64,000 nucleotides of DNA from Mesorhizobium_G sp049840935 (GCA_049840935.1 JASGJA010000024.1:135764-199763); one strand, 5' to 3'. Shown: positions 1 to 9,977, counted from the stretch's first letter. The notes: generated by a model from the letters alone, not told the origin. Numbers and translations are program-made.

Positions 1-562
1 ATGATCCTGCAAGATCCGAAATATTCGCTCGATCCCGTCATGACTATCGGCAGGCAGATCGTCGAAATCTCTGCAAGCTCACGAAAAGATCGGCAAGAGC
101 GAAGCGCGCAAACGTGCCTTGGCGATGCTGGAAAGCGTTCAGATTCGCGATCCCGCTCGTGTTTATGACCTCTATCCGCATGAGGTTTCCGGCGGCATGG
201 GGCAGCGCGCTATGATTGCCATGATGCTCATTGCCAATCCGCAGCTTTTGATTGCCGATGAGCCCACCTCGGCGCTGGACGTGACCGTTCAGCTCGACGT
301 GTTGCGCATACTCGATCAGCTTGTGACCGAGCGCGGCATGGGCCTGATATTCATCTCGCACGATCTGCGTTTGGTGTCCTCCTTCTGCGACCGCGTCATC
401 GTCATGTATGCGGGGCGTATTGTGGAGCAACTCAAAGCATCCGAACTCAATCAGGCGCAGCACCCTTATACGCGCGGCTTGCTGGATTGCATGCCACGCC
501 TTGGCGCTGCCGACCGTCACCCGCTTCCAACGCTGGACCGAAAGCCGGAGTGGGCGCTTTGA
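1..562 (+). CDS. Peptide/nickel-type ABC transporter ATPase (5'-truncated, frameshifted)
   Basis: Nucleotide-binding subunit of an oligopeptide-type importer (DppD/OppD family); it would hydrolyse ATP on the cytoplasmic face together with the next gene. The window starts inside the gene: the first codons give the Q-loop (MILQDPKYSLDP), so Walker A lies upstream. The signature (SGGMGQR), Walker B (LIADEPTSALD) and switch histidine (ISHDL) follow. The reading frame changes by +1 near positions 64-70: frame 1 gives the Q-loop part, frame 2 (from about 71) gives LQAHEKIGKSEARKRALAML onward to the stop at 560-562. One surplus base in the 'gaaat' run would explain this, so a consensus error is likelier than a dead gene. 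The stop overlaps the next gene's start. Substrate cannot be told from the ATPase. Confidence 0.85.
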
Positions 563-1302
563 CCAACGCGCTGGAGCTTGATCGTGTCAAAGTGATTTAT
601 GATGGCTTTCATGCGCTGAAAGACGTCAGTCTGGCGGTCGAGCGGGGAGAGGCTTTCGGTCTTGTTGGCGAATCCGGTTCCGGCAAATCGACCATCCTGC
701 GCGCCATTGCGGGCTTGGCTCCGGTTGCTTCGGGCGCAATCACCATCGACGGCCAAAGCTTATCGAAGCGGCGCGACAAGGCGTTCTACCATTCGGTGCA
801 GATGGTATTCCAAGACCCGTATGGGTCGCTGCACCCTCGCCAAACGGTCGACCGCTTTTTGCAGGAGCCACTCGCAATCCACGGTATTGACGATCAGGAA
901 AAGCGCATCGTGCGCGCGCTGGAAGAGGTCGGCCTCGGCACGGGCTTTCGCTTCCGCTATCCGCATCAGCTTTCCGGCGGTCAGCGCCAGCGTGTCGCCA
1001 TTGCGCGCGCGCTGATCGTCGAACCTTCGATCTTGCTGCTGGACGAACCGACTTCCGCGCTGGATGCCTCTGTGCAAGCAGAGGTGCTCAACCTGTTGGA
1101 AACAGTTCGCAAGGCACGCAAGCTCACCTTTCTGCTTGTCAGTCACGACCTCGCTGTCGTCGCGCATATGTGCGACCGCCTGATGGTGATGCAGCACGGC
1201 GAAGAGGTGGAGCAATTGCGGGCAGGCGAATTGTCGGCAAGAAAAGCGCGGCAGCCCTATACGCAAAAGCTTATTGAGGCCAGTTCAGGCTTCCGCAGAT
1301 AG
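559..1302 (+). CDS. Peptide/nickel-type ABC transporter ATPase (DppF/OppF family)
   Basis: Second ATPase of the same importer, 247 aa. All ABC motifs are present: Walker A GESGSGKST, Q-loop FQDPYGSLHP, signature LSGGQRQR, Walker B LLLDEPTSALD and switch region SHDL. I place the start at the TTG at 559, which overlaps the upstream TGA stop as TTGA, a usual arrangement for translationally coupled subunits; homology begins right after it (TNALELDRVKVIYDG). A longer reading from 487 would run over the upstream gene and is unlikely. The gene ends the operon: a strong hairpin follows directly. The permease and binding-protein genes are presumably upstream, outside the window. Confidence 0.88.
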   Translation: MTNALELDRVKVIYDGFHALKDVSLAVERGEAFGLVGESGSGKSTILRAIAGLAPVASGAITIDGQSLSKRRDKAFYHSVQMVFQDPYGSLHPRQTVDRFLQEPLAIHGIDDQEKRIVRALEEVGLGTGFRFRYPHQLSGGQRQRVAIARALIVEPSILLLDEPTSALDASVQAEVLNLLETVRKARKLTFLLVSHDLAVVAHMCDRLMVMQHGEEVEQLRAGELSARKARQPYTQKLIEASSGFRR

Positions 1303-1303
1303 C

Positions 1304-1331
1304 AAAAGGCCCGACAGTTTGCCGGGCCTTT
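1304..1331. terminator. Bidirectional rho-independent terminator
   Basis: AAAAGGCCCG and CGGGCCTTT arms flank a short loop directly after the ABC gene stop. The convergent lipoprotein gene ends 20 bp further on, and the symmetrical A/T tails allow termination from both sides. Confidence 0.8.
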
Positions 1332-1351
1332 CGAACTGCTCACGAAAACAA

Positions 1352-1633
1352 TTAATAGCCGCTTGGGCATCGGGCCTCATAGATACGGCCATATTCGTCG
1401 CGGTAACGGCAAAGGCCCTCACGCGGGTTGCCGTTATTGTCCATTGCCTTGCCTACCAGTGCGCCAGCAACCGCGCCGACTGCGCCGCCGATGAGTGCAT
1501 TGCGAGTGTCGTTGCCTCCGGCAGCTGTGCCGAGCGCAGCGCCACCGACGCCACCGATGACCGCGCCTTTTTCGGCATTTGTGCAGGCCGCCAGCGGAAT
1601 GAGCAGCGCAAGGCCGAGAATGAGTTTCTTCAT
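1352..1633 (-). CDS. Glycine-zipper (YMGG-like) lipoprotein
   Basis: 93-aa exported protein. The N-terminus is a lipoprotein signal with a lipobox (LIPLAAC, Cys about residue 16). It is followed by two glycine-zipper segments (GAVIGGVGGAALGTAAGG and ALIGGAVGAVAGALVGK), typical of small outer-membrane-associated proteins that insert or oligomerise through GxxxG packing. The C-terminal part, CRYRDEYGRIYEARCPSGY, holds two cysteines. A good ribosome binding site (TGGAGG) precedes the ATG. Rhizobiales genomes carry many of these; a precise function is not known to me. Confidence 0.85.
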   Translation of the reverse strand: MKKLILGLALLIPLAACTNAEKGAVIGGVGGAALGTAAGGNDTRNALIGGAVGAVAGALVGKAMDNNGNPREGLCRYRDEYGRIYEARCPSGY

Positions 1634-1836
1634 TGATAAAACCTCCAGAAATGACCCTTCGAGCGCACTATTGCACGGATGCCCCTACAACCCCCACAAC
1701 GCGTTGAAGCTGAATTGGCTCCATGTGCCGTGCAATTTTGCGTGGCGCCCGCTATCCCAACGCCCGCCAAAAGCAGGCAGAAGATGGCAGCGGCAAGGCG
1801 AAGTAACAATTAACCCGCGATTCGCCCAGTTTTGGC

Positions 1837-2646
1837 TCAATCTTTACGTGCGGAAATCAGGAGATTCGCCAGTTCAACGAATCCGGTCGCGCCCTTGCCC
1901 TTAGCGACAAAACTTGGCGGCGAGGTCAGCGAATCGGCGAAATCAAGCACATTTGCCACCCCGACGCTGTTCCTGAAAAACCCAAACATGGGCTGATCGT
2001 TCGGGCTGTCACCGGCAAACACGATTTCCTCGTTCTGCTTGTCGATGTCTACGCCAAAGCAATCCTTGAGAAACACGCGGGTGGTGCTCAGCTTGTCGTA
2101 ACCGCCGAACCAGCCATTTACGTGAATGGATGAGATTTTAGCCGTTGCGCCCGCCTCATGAAAAATCTCCACAATTCGCTCGACCGCGCTGCGGGGTAGG
2201 GGTGGCACATCCTCGCAGAAATCAATCGCCAGATCGGCCTCGCGATAGGCTTGATCGGCAGCTACCGCGGCGCCCGGAACCTCCCGCAAAACACGCTGGC
2301 GAATTGCTTCAAGCTTTTGCTTATCCGCCGCCCGCTCCTCATCAGATTTCGCATAGTGGCGCAGCATCCGCTTTTGCTTCTCATCGTAGCGAAAGTAAAA
2401 AGCGCCATTCTCGCCGACCACTCCGTCTACCGGCCATTGACGCGCGATCAAATCACACCATCCCGCAGGGCGTCCGGTGATAGGCGCAACAACCAAGCCC
2501 ACACGCTGCAAGGCTTCCAGCGCGGAATAGGCCGACGCGGGCAAGCGGCCATCCTGTGTCAGCGTGTCGTCAATATCGGTTAGCACGACGCGAACCTTGC
2601 GACGCTCGTCCCGTCTAAACTCGGAAAGCGGCTTGCTACGGATCAT
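1837..2646 (-). CDS. HAD-IIB family phosphatase
   Basis: 269-aa hydrolase of the haloacid dehalogenase superfamily, type IIB cap (Cof/sucrose-phosphatase/mannosyl-3-phosphoglycerate phosphatase group). Motif I is VLTDIDDTLT near residue 20, with the nucleophile Asp and the acid/base Asp two residues on; motif IV is FAGDSPNDQPMFG near the C-terminus. I start it at the ATG at 2646 (MIRSKPLSEFRRDERRK); an upstream in-frame start at 2700 lies inside the tRNA-Phe gene and is rejected. The substrate cannot be assigned from sequence. Confidence 0.8.
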   Translation of the reverse strand: MIRSKPLSEFRRDERRKVRVVLTDIDDTLTQDGRLPASAYSALEALQRVGLVVAPITGRPAGWCDLIARQWPVDGVVGENGAFYFRYDEKQKRMLRHYAKSDEERAADKQKLEAIRQRVLREVPGAAVAADQAYREADLAIDFCEDVPPLPRSAVERIVEIFHEAGATAKISSIHVNGWFGGYDKLSTTRVFLKDCFGVDIDKQNEEIVFAGDSPNDQPMFGFFRNSVGVANVLDFADSLTSPPSFVAKGKGATGFVELANLLISARKD

Positions 2647-2667
2647 GCCCAATCTGTTTGACTGGAG

Positions 2668-2743
<76 letters not shown>

Positions 2744-2945
2744 CTAGTGCCGTTTCGTGAGAAACAACCTTGCGCAATCGAGTAATTTCCGAAAGGCGCG
2801 TGGGTTATAGCATGCGATTTTCGCCTGTCCAGCGCTGCGCGACCGAAATTTCGTTGATTGACGCATCATACTGAAATTTCGACGTTTTCTTGCGCAATCG
2901 GCTTGGGAAATCGCTATAGAGTGAGCTGATAAGCGCCAATTGCGC

Positions 2946-3143
2946 TCAATTTTCGCCGGTTCCGTCTTCGTCGGCGTCGCCTTTCGATCCGATAACGTAG
3001 GAGCCGGAAAGCCAGCGATTCAGATCGAGGTCTTTGCAACGCGTCGAGCAGAAGGGATAGTTCTCGCGGGAAGATGGCTTGCCGCATTCCGGGCAGGCCC
3101 TGCGGGCCCGGATCGGCGTTACCTTGGAATGCTCGTCCGTCAT
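2946..3143 (-). CDS. yacG: DNA gyrase inhibitor YacG
   Basis: 65-aa zinc-ribbon protein. Four metal-binding cysteines are visible as CPECG and FCSTRC, followed by the family's KDLDLNRWLSG tail. In E. coli, YacG binds zinc and inhibits gyrase by contacting GyrB; that role here is by homology. Its ATG at 3143 overlaps the maf stop by 4 bp (ATGA), indicating coupled translation. An upstream start at 3179 would run inside maf and is not used. The C-terminus is acidic (DADEDGTGEN). Confidence 0.9.
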   Translation of the reverse strand: MTDEHSKVTPIRARRACPECGKPSSRENYPFCSTRCKDLDLNRWLSGSYVIGSKGDADEDGTGEN

Positions 3144-3784
3144 TTCCGTCCCGGCTTCGGCTGCCCGACAGTGAGCCACGAGAAAAGCACCGGATATCCA
3201 TCCCCCGTCAGCAGGGACACGGTCTCATAAAGCGGCAGGCCGACAACGTTCGTATATGAACCCACCAGCTTGACCACGAAACTCCCGGCCAATCCCTGCA
3301 CGCCATAAGCGCCCGCCTTGCCGCGCCATTCGCCGGAGGCAAGATATGCATCGAGTTCCTGCCGCGAGAGTCGCTTGAACCGCACGCGCGTTTCAACGAG
3401 CCGCTGGCGCGCTTTCCCTTCGGGCGTAATCAGGCAAACACCGGAATAGACGCGATGCGTCCGGCCCGAAAGGAGTTTCAGGCAGTTCGCCGCTTCATCA
3501 AGAATCTCGGCCTTCGGCAAAATGCGACGCCCAACAGCCACGACCGTATCGGCAGCCAGAACGAAAGAGGGCTCGAAATCCTTCTCTTCCTTCAAGCGTT
3601 CGGCGGCAGCCTCGGCCTTCTCACGCGCCAGCCGCTTCGCAAGCGAGCGCGGGTGCTCCGCGCGCAAAGGCGTTTCGTCGATGTCTGTCGGAAACACACG
3701 ATCCGGCTCGATACCGGCCTGCTGCAACAGCTCGATTCGGCGCGGCGAGCCGGAAGCGAGTACGAGCTTTTTCTCGGCGCTCAT
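3140..3784 (-). CDS. maf: Maf-family nucleoside triphosphate pyrophosphatase
   Basis: 214-aa cytoplasmic enzyme that hydrolyses non-canonical or excess NTPs to NMP and PPi. The N-terminal signature LASGSPRRIELLQQAG carries the phosphate-binding Ser and Arg residues; AADTVVAVG supplies the catalytic Asp, and GVQGLAGSFV is the family's C-terminal motif. It sits between infA (stop immediately upstream, no gap) and yacG (4-bp overlap), so the three are surely one transcript. Confidence 0.92.
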   Translation of the reverse strand: MSAEKKLVLASGSPRRIELLQQAGIEPDRVFPTDIDETPLRAEHPRSLAKRLAREKAEAAAERLKEEKDFEPSFVLAADTVVAVGRRILPKAEILDEAANCLKLLSGRTHRVYSGVCLITPEGKARQRLVETRVRFKRLSRQELDAYLASGEWRGKAGAYGVQGLAGSFVVKLVGSYTNVVGLPLYETVSLLTGDGYPVLFSWLTVGQPKPGRK

Positions 3785-4003
3785 CTATTTGAAACGATAG
3801 GTGATGCGGCCCTTGGTCAGGTCATAGGGTGTCATTTCCACCAGAACCTTGTCACCCGTAAGAACACGGATGCGGTTCTTGCGCATACGACCGGCGGTGT
3901 GAGCAATGATCTCGTGCTCGTTTTCGAGCTTTACGCGGAACATCGCGTTGGGCAGCAATTCCGTAACCGTGCCCGGAAATTCGAGGACTTCTTCCTTCGG
4001 CAT
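3785..4003 (-). CDS. infA: Translation initiation factor IF-1
   Basis: 72-aa S1/OB-fold protein that binds the ribosomal A site during initiation. The sequence is near-invariant in bacteria: PKEEVLEFPGTVTELLPNAM at the start, AHTAGRMRKNRIRV in the middle and TPYDLTKGRITYRFK at the end. Full length. First gene of the infA-maf-yacG run; about 105 bp separate it from UPF0262 upstream. Confidence 0.97.
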   Translation of the reverse strand: MPKEEVLEFPGTVTELLPNAMFRVKLENEHEIIAHTAGRMRKNRIRVLTGDKVLVEMTPYDLTKGRITYRFK

Positions 4004-4108
4004 TCTCTACCTTTGCATGGAATGAGGTGTCTTCGGCTGTGCCGAAAAACTGGCGGAACCTATAGTATCAAGATCGATTTGTGAACCTTGGATTTGAAAC
4101 AACTGCGC

Positions 4109-4591
4109 TTAACCGCGCCAATGCAGCACGCAGACCAATGTAAACAGCCGTCGCGCCGTGTCGAAATCGATCTCGATTTTGCCGGCAAGGCGATCCATCA
4201 GCGTTTGCGAACCCTCATTATGCAGGCCACGCCGCCCCATATCGATGGCTTCGATCTGGCTCGGCGTCGATGAACGGATTGCGTCGTAATAGCTTTCGCA
4301 GATCATGTAATAGTCTTTGACGATGCGCCTGAACGGCGTCAACGACAGAATATGCGTTACGACTGCCTCGCCATTCTCGCGCGAAATCGCGAACACCAAA
4401 CGCGATTCCACCAATGAAAGCTTGAGCTTATAGGGTCCGGCATCATCATTCACCGGCGCAAAGCTGTTCTCTTCGATCAGGTCGAAAATCGCGACCGCGC
4501 GCTCATGCTCTACATCGGGAGTCGAACGGCCGATCGTCTCGTCCAGTTCGACGTCCACAAGCTTTGCATTGGTTCGCCCAGTCCCCGACAT
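4109..4591 (-). CDS. UPF0262 family protein
   Basis: 160-aa soluble protein recognised as UPF0262, a family of alphaproteobacteria normally found just downstream of hisD, as here (6-bp gap). Conserved stretches include FSF-like SFAPVNDDAGPYKLKLSLVE, LTPFRRIVKDYYMICESYY and IDMGRRGLHNEGS. The function is not known. Position suggests co-transcription with hisD. Confidence 0.85.
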   Translation of the reverse strand: MSGTGRTNAKLVDVELDETIGRSTPDVEHERAVAIFDLIEENSFAPVNDDAGPYKLKLSLVESRLVFAISRENGEAVVTHILSLTPFRRIVKDYYMICESYYDAIRSSTPSQIEAIDMGRRGLHNEGSQTLMDRLAGKIEIDFDTARRLFTLVCVLHWRG

Positions 4592-4597
4592 TGAAGC

Positions 4598-5891
4598 CTA
4601 CATGTTCAGCCTGATAGCCACCGAGCGTCCATGCCCATCCAATCCCTCGGCCTTGGCGAGAGCAATTGCAGCCGGTGCAAGCTGGCGCAACTGTTCCGGG
4701 CCAAGCTTGAGAATAGATGTGCGCTTGACGAAATCGAGCACGGAAAGACCGGACGAAAAGCGAGCCGACCGCGCTGTCGGCAAAACGTGATTCGACCCGC
4801 CGACATAGTCGCCGATGACCTCCGGCGTATGTCTGCCGATGAACACCGCGCCCGCATTGCGCATGCGCGCGAAAAACGCTTCCGCTTCATCGAACGCCAA
4901 CTCGACATGCTCCGCCGCGATGCGATCTACCAGCGGCAATGCATCATCCAGTTTCGGCACGAGAATAATCGCACCGAAATCGCGCCAGCTTTCCTCAGCG
5001 TGTTCGGGACGCGGCAACGCCGCGATCTGGCGATCCACTGCTGAAGCCACCGCATCCGCAAAACCTGCATCGTCAGTAATCAGGATCGATTGTGCCCCGC
5101 CGCCATGCTCGGCCTGTGCGATCAGGTCCGCGGCAATCCAGTCCGGATCATTCGCACTGTCAGCCACCACCAGCACTTCTGATGGTCCCGCGATCATATC
5201 TATCCCGACTTTGCCAAACACCTGCCGCTTGGCCGCTGCCACATAGGCATTACCCGGGCCGACAATCTTGGCCACCGGCTTGACCGTCTGCGTGCCATAG
5301 GCCAGCGCTGCGACAGCCTGCGCCCCGCCCACGCGATAAATCTCGGTGACGCCCGCAATATTGGCCGCGACCAGCACCAGCGGGTTAATCGCTCCGCCGG
5401 TCGCAGGCACCACCATCGCGATGCGCTCGACCCCGGCAACGCGCGCTGGGATCGCGTTCATCAGAACTGAACTCGGATAGCTCGCCAGTCCACCCGGCAC
5501 GTAAAGGCCCACAGACTCCACCGCAGTCCAGCGCGAACCCAATTCGGCGCCGATAGCGTCGACATAGCGGTCGTCCTTCGGCATCTGGCGCTTGTGGTGC
5601 GAACTCGATGCGGTCCCGCGCAAAACGCAGGGCTTCAACGGTATTCAGATCGACCTGCTCATAGGCGGCCTTGATCTCATCGGCAGTAACGGCAATGCCC
5701 ATCGCGCCCAGATCGGCGCGGTCAAACTTCTGCGTAAGCTCAATCAGCGCCGCGTCGCCGCGCGCCCGGACATCGGCGATAATATCGCGCACGACCTTAT
5801 CGACTTCCGGCGAAGCCTCTCGCTTCGTCTCAAGAAAAGCGGCAAATGCGCTCTCAAAGCCGCTATCGGTCTGGTTCAATCGAATAGGCAT
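4598..5891 (-). CDS. hisD: Histidinol dehydrogenase (single frameshift)
   Basis: Zinc enzyme for the last two steps of histidine synthesis (L-histidinol to L-histidine, NAD-dependent). Restored length is 430 aa, the family norm. Visible motifs: YVPGGLASYPSSVLMN, VGPGNAYVAAAKRQVFG, IAGPSEVLVVAD, and AEHGGGAQSILIT with zinc-ligand residues. The N-terminal part (from ATG 5891) and the rest lie in different frames, joined near position 5600: the minus strand reads GAGTTCG-CACCACAAGCGC, with one surplus base between F and HHKR. Everything either side is well conserved, so I read this as a consensus error. Downstream of DUF2948 with a 2-bp gap, upstream of UPF0262. Confidence 0.9.
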
Positions 5892-5893
5892 TC

Positions 5894-6328
5894 TCAAACC
5901 TTATGCGCCGGGCGCGAAGAAGCTTCCCACGCGCCACCCAAATCAGCGAGCCGGGCTTCGACGCATTCGACCTGTACGCGGATCGCGCCACCACCCGCAA
6001 ACAAGAGTTCAATGGTTCCCGCGGGCTCATCGTCCGCGGCAAAGCCAATCGCCAGCAGCGCCAGAATTTCCTTCGGCTTGTCGCGTTCGATGCCGGTCGA
6101 TTGCACGCCCAGCACGCGGTCGAATTGCAGCACCGCGTTGCGGCGCTCGTTATGTTGTTTCAGCACGCCCTTTGCCGCTTCCCATGCAAACCGGTTCATC
6201 GGCAGGATGAGGCGCTTGTGAGCCGCATCGAACTGGATTTCTCCAACCTTCATAAGCGCGTCCTGCACATGTGCAGACACGATATCGAGGTCGTCGGCAT
6301 CAAGTGCGATGAGTTTCAGTGGTGTCAT
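5894..6328 (-). CDS. DUF2948 family protein
   Basis: 144-aa protein of the alphaproteobacterial DUF2948 family, usually placed between murA and hisD as here. Starts MTPLKLIALDADDLDIVSAH and contains AHKRLILPMNRFAWE and the C-terminal IRVQVECVEARLADLGGAWE. No catalytic motif or signal peptide is visible. Overlaps or abuts hisD, so it is likely in the same operon. Function unknown. Confidence 0.85.
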   Translation of the reverse strand: MTPLKLIALDADDLDIVSAHVQDALMKVGEIQFDAAHKRLILPMNRFAWEAAKGVLKQHNERRNAVLQFDRVLGVQSTGIERDKPKEILALLAIGFAADDEPAGTIELLFAGGGAIRVQVECVEARLADLGGAWEASSRPAHKV

Positions 6329-6574
6329 TCAGCGGTTCCCGGCTGCGCAGATCAGCGCTTTGTTATGCGCTTGCGCGAACGGGCGCAACCGGCGCGCCGC
6401 ATCGCACAATCCGATTTACACGACATGCATCCTTTCAATCACGCATGCCTTTTCCGCGCCGCCGCACAAGGCGCGGCAATTTGCCGATCACAAATTTCGA
6501 GAATCAAAAAATTCCAAGTGATTTAGGTTAACAAAGAGTATATATGATGTTATACCTATGCGGGGTTTGGGCAA

Positions 6575-6769
6575 ATGAGCAAACACAATATCAGCGAATA
6601 CTCCGTCGACCTGACGGAATTGGAAGTCCTGGTTGAACCTGAAAGCGGCGATGTTTTCTGCATCTTCGAATTCGAGGAAGAACCGACCTTGATTGTGCGC
6701 ATGAATCGGTTCCGCTTCAAGAACTTCCAAAACAAATCAAAGGCAGCGCTGGCGCGACTGCTCCACTAA
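6575..6769 (+). CDS. Hypothetical 64-aa acidic protein
   Basis: Small soluble protein on the strand opposite to its neighbours, convergent with murA (7-bp gap). The N-terminal half is acidic (LTELEVLVEPESGDVFCIFEFEEEP by composition), the C-terminal half basic (RMNRFRFKNFQNKSKAALARLL). Codon use is GC-rich like the neighbours but the upstream 60 bp are AT-rich, as expected for a promoter, with a palindrome-like TATATATGATGTTATA region. I do not recognise the family. Confidence 0.55.
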   Translation: MSKHNISEYSVDLTELEVLVEPESGDVFCIFEFEEEPTLIVRMNRFRFKNFQNKSKAALARLLH

Positions 6770-6776
6770 GATTGTC

Positions 6777-8067
6777 TTAGCTGGAGAGCCGCTCGATCTG
6801 CGCTCGGCAGTTGGAGAGCTTTTCTTCCAGCCGTTCGAAGCCACGGTCAAGGTGGTAGACACGGTTGACGATAGTCTCTCCTTCTGCAGCAAGCCCTGCG
6901 ATAACCAGCGACACGGAAGCGCGCAGGTCAGTCGCCATCACAGGCGCGCCGCGCAGCCTCGAAACACCGTCGACAACCGCCGTTTGACCGGACAGTGAAA
7001 TATGCGCGCCGAGACGCGCCAGTTCCTGCACGTGCATGAAGCGGTTTTCGAAAATCGTCTCGGTAATGTGCGACTTGCCCTTCGCCATTGTCATCAGCGC
7101 CATGAACTGCGCCTGCAGGTCGGTCGGGAAGCCGGGAAATGGTTCCGTCACCACGTCCACGGGTGCGATACCCGCGCCATTGCGCTTCACGCGGATGCCT
7201 TCATTCGTTGGTGTGATCTCCGCGCCGGTTTTGGCAACCACATCAAGCGCCGATTGCAGCAATTCGGGCCGTGCGCCTTCCAGCAACACGTCTCCGCCCG
7301 TCATGGCCACTGCCATCGCATAGGTGCCCGTTTCGATGCGATCTGGAATCACGCGGTGGCGTGCGCCGGAAAGCGACTCGACGCCGTCGATGGTAATGGT
7401 TGAGGTTCCTGCGCCGTAAACCTTCGCGCCCATTGCGTTCAGGCAGTCGGCTAGGTTCACGACTTCCGGCTCGCGCGCTGCGTTTTCCAGCACCGTTTCA
7501 CCGCGGGCCAAAGTTGCAGCCATCATCAGCACATGCGTCGCGCCGACCGAAACCTTCGGAAACACATAGCGATTGCCGCGCAAACGGTTGCGCGCGGTCG
7601 CGATCACATAGCCGCTTTCGACATCGATTTCAGCACCCAGCGCTTGTAGGCCATCAATGAACAGATCAACCGGGCGTGTGCCGATTGCGCAGCCGCCGGG
7701 CAGAGAAACGCGCGCTTCGCCCATGCGGGCGAGAAGGGGGCCTACAACCCAGAAGCTGGCGCGCATTTTCGAGACAAGCTCATAGGGAGCCGTCGTATCG
7801 ACAATGTTTCGCGCTGAAAAATTGATCGTGCGGGCGTAAAGCTCGCCCTGTTTTTCTCGGCGCCCATTAACCGAGTGATCGACGCCATGGTTCCCTAGAA
7901 TGCGAATAAGCTGCTCAACATCTGCCAGATGCGGAACGTTTTCCAGCGTAAGCGTATCGTCCGTCAGCAGCGAGGCGATGATGAGTGGCAGGGCGGCGTT
8001 TTTCGCGCCGGAGATCGGAATACTGCCGCGCAGTTCGTTCCCTCCGACGATTTTGATTTCGATCCAT
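6777..8067 (-). CDS. murA: UDP-N-acetylglucosamine 1-carboxyvinyltransferase (frameshift at codon 3-4)
   Basis: First committed step of peptidoglycan synthesis: transfers enolpyruvate from PEP to UDP-GlcNAc. Restored length is 429 aa. IVGGNELRGSIPISGAKNAA with the substrate-binding Lys is present, as are LLTDDTLTLENVPHLADVE and the C-terminal LDRGFERLEEKL. The active-site loop reads LPGGCAIGTRP (Cys present, so fosfomycin-sensitive type). From codon 4 the frame is open without a start codon; the ATG at 8067 is one base out, and ATGGATCGAAATC would become the family start MDRIKIVGG if one A of the AAA run near 8057-8060 were removed. Because the gene is essential, an assembly error is the simplest reading. 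Confidence 0.92.
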
Positions 8068-8174
8068 TGAAAATCTTTCTATCCGGTCCCGCCCGGTAAA
8101 TAGCGAAGCGCCCGTCTATCTCATTGCGCCCGATGGTTCAAGAAATGGCCTTCTCCAGACTGGCCGCCAAGCTT

Positions 8175-8330
8175 TCACGTCTTTTTCTCGGTGCCTTCCG
8201 CACTCTTATCAGCGACCTTTCGCTGTCTGGCCTGCGCTTTTCGCTTAAGAAGGTTTGCACGCAGTTCCGCAGCCTGCCGCGCCTTGCGGCGTTCTTCGCT
8301 GGTCGCGTTGCTATTCTTTTCGGCGGTCAC
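8175..8330 (-). CDS. Small basic protein, 51 aa, GTG start
   Basis: An open frame from GTG at 8330 to TGA at 8175 in the gap upstream of murA. The translation is MTAEKNSNATSEERRKARQA followed by a highly charged Lys/Arg/Gln/Ala-rich helix ending EGTEKKT. It is on the murA strand, 107 bp ahead of murA. Heptad-like spacing of Ala and Leu suggests one long amphipathic helix. The alternative frames here are poor. I recall similar small basic ORFs at this place in related genomes but cannot name a family; the Shine-Dalgarno match is weak. Confidence 0.5.
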   Translation of the reverse strand: MTAEKNSNATSEERRKARQAAELRANLLKRKAQARQRKVADKSAEGTEKKT

Positions 8331-8519
8331 AGGTCAATTCGTCCCAAAGTCAGTCAAGATCAACAGACGATGGCATATTTGCGGCTTGGCGGCGCGTTCC
8401 ACAAGGGCTTGCGAATGCGCGGGTTTCTTTGGGTGTGTATAATAGTGCGCAGGAAAATGTGGCGGAATGGCTTTTCCCGTGTTGACGAACGATGTGAAAT
8501 CAAGGAAAAGCCGCCCGAT

Positions 8520-8594
<75 letters not shown>

Positions 8595-8658
8595 TTTTCG
8601 GTGTCGGCATACCCGGTTACTGCGAACACCGCGCCGCAGCCGACAGCGAAGGAAAACC

Positions 8659-9973
8659 ATGCAACCCATCGCCTTAACTGGTCTTGCCCGCGATTTGGCC
8701 CGCCGTGCGGATGAGAGCAGGCCGGTTCGCATCGGTGTTATCGGCTCCGGCGAAATGGGCACCGATCTCGTTACCCAGTGCATGTTGATGAAGGGCGTCG
8801 AGCTTGCGGCCATGTCCACCCGCAGGCCGCACACTGCGCGCAATGCGGTTCGCATTGCCTATGGCGATGAGGACCGTGCAGTTGAAGCGCACACAGCTTC
8901 CGCCGTCACGCAAGCCATCGAAGCCGGAAAACTCGCGATCACGAGCAACGAACTGCTCGTCACCAATCCGCTGCTCGACGTCATTATTGACGCCACTGGA
9001 AAACCCGGCGTTGCTGCTGATTTCGACCTGATGGCGATGGAGCACGGCAAGCATGTCGTGATGATGAACGTCGAGGCTGACGTCACCATCGGACCCTATC
9101 TGAAGCAGCAGGCCGACAAGCTTGGGGTGCTCTATTCAATTGGCGCGGGCGACGAGCCTTCAAGCTGTATGGAACTGATCGAATTTGCAACCGCGCTTGG
9201 CTACACCATCGTTGCGGCAGGCAAGGGCAAGAACAATCCGCTCAATCACGACGCAGTGCCGGACGACTATCGCGAAGAGGCCGAGCGCCGGAATATGAAC
9301 CCGCGCATGCTGGTCGAGTTTGTGGACGGTTCCAAGACGATGGTGGAAATGGCCGCTATCGCCAACGCTACCGGTCTGGTGCCGGATATTGCTGGAATGC
9401 ATGGACCGAGTGCCAGCCGCGATCAACTGGCCAAGGTATTGATTCCACAAGAAGCTGGCGGTGTTCTGTCGCGCAAGGGCGTAGTCGATTATACAATCGG
9501 CAAGGGCGTCGCGCCGGGCGTTTTCGTCGTTGTGGAGGCCACTCATCCCCGCATCATCGAACGTATGGATGATCTGCATGTGGGGCACGGACCCTATTAT
9601 GCGTTTCACCGCCCCTACCATCTCACGTCGCTGGAAGTTCCGCTCACGGCGGCGCGAATTGTGCTTTACGGAAAGCCGGACATGGTGCCGCTGCCGCGCC
9701 CAGTGGCGGAAGTTTGCGCAGTCGCAAAACGCGATCTGAAACCCGGCGAGAGTTTCGATGCCATCGGCGAGACTTGCTACCGGTCATGGACCATGACGGT
9801 TGAGGAAGCGCGGCAAAACAAGGCGATTTCCTGTCGGCCTGCTGGAAGGCGGCAAAGTGCTAAAGCCCGTCGCCAAAGGCGAGTTGCTCACCACCGAAAA
9901 CGCAACGCCCGACATGACGACGCGCCTTTATGCGCTTCGGCGCAAACAGGATGAAATGCTGCACGGCAAATAG
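8659..9973 (+). CDS. NAD(P)-dependent homoserine-dehydrogenase-like protein with SAF domain (frameshift)
   Basis: About 437 aa when restored. The N-terminal half is a Rossmann domain (IGVIGSGEMGTDLVTQ near residue 25) resembling homoserine dehydrogenase; the middle contains IGAGDEPSSCMELIEFA; the C-terminal part is an SAF-like domain (PRPVAEVCAVAKRDLKPGES). This family acts in sugar-acid or branched-chain sugar catabolism in some bacteria, but the substrate here is unknown. After KAI the frame shifts: a TTT run at 9827-9829 has one T too many, and the +1 frame continues PVGLLEGGKVLKPVAKGELL to the stop at 9971-9973. Convergent with proC (4-bp gap). Confidence 0.78.
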
Positions 9974-9977
9974 CGTA

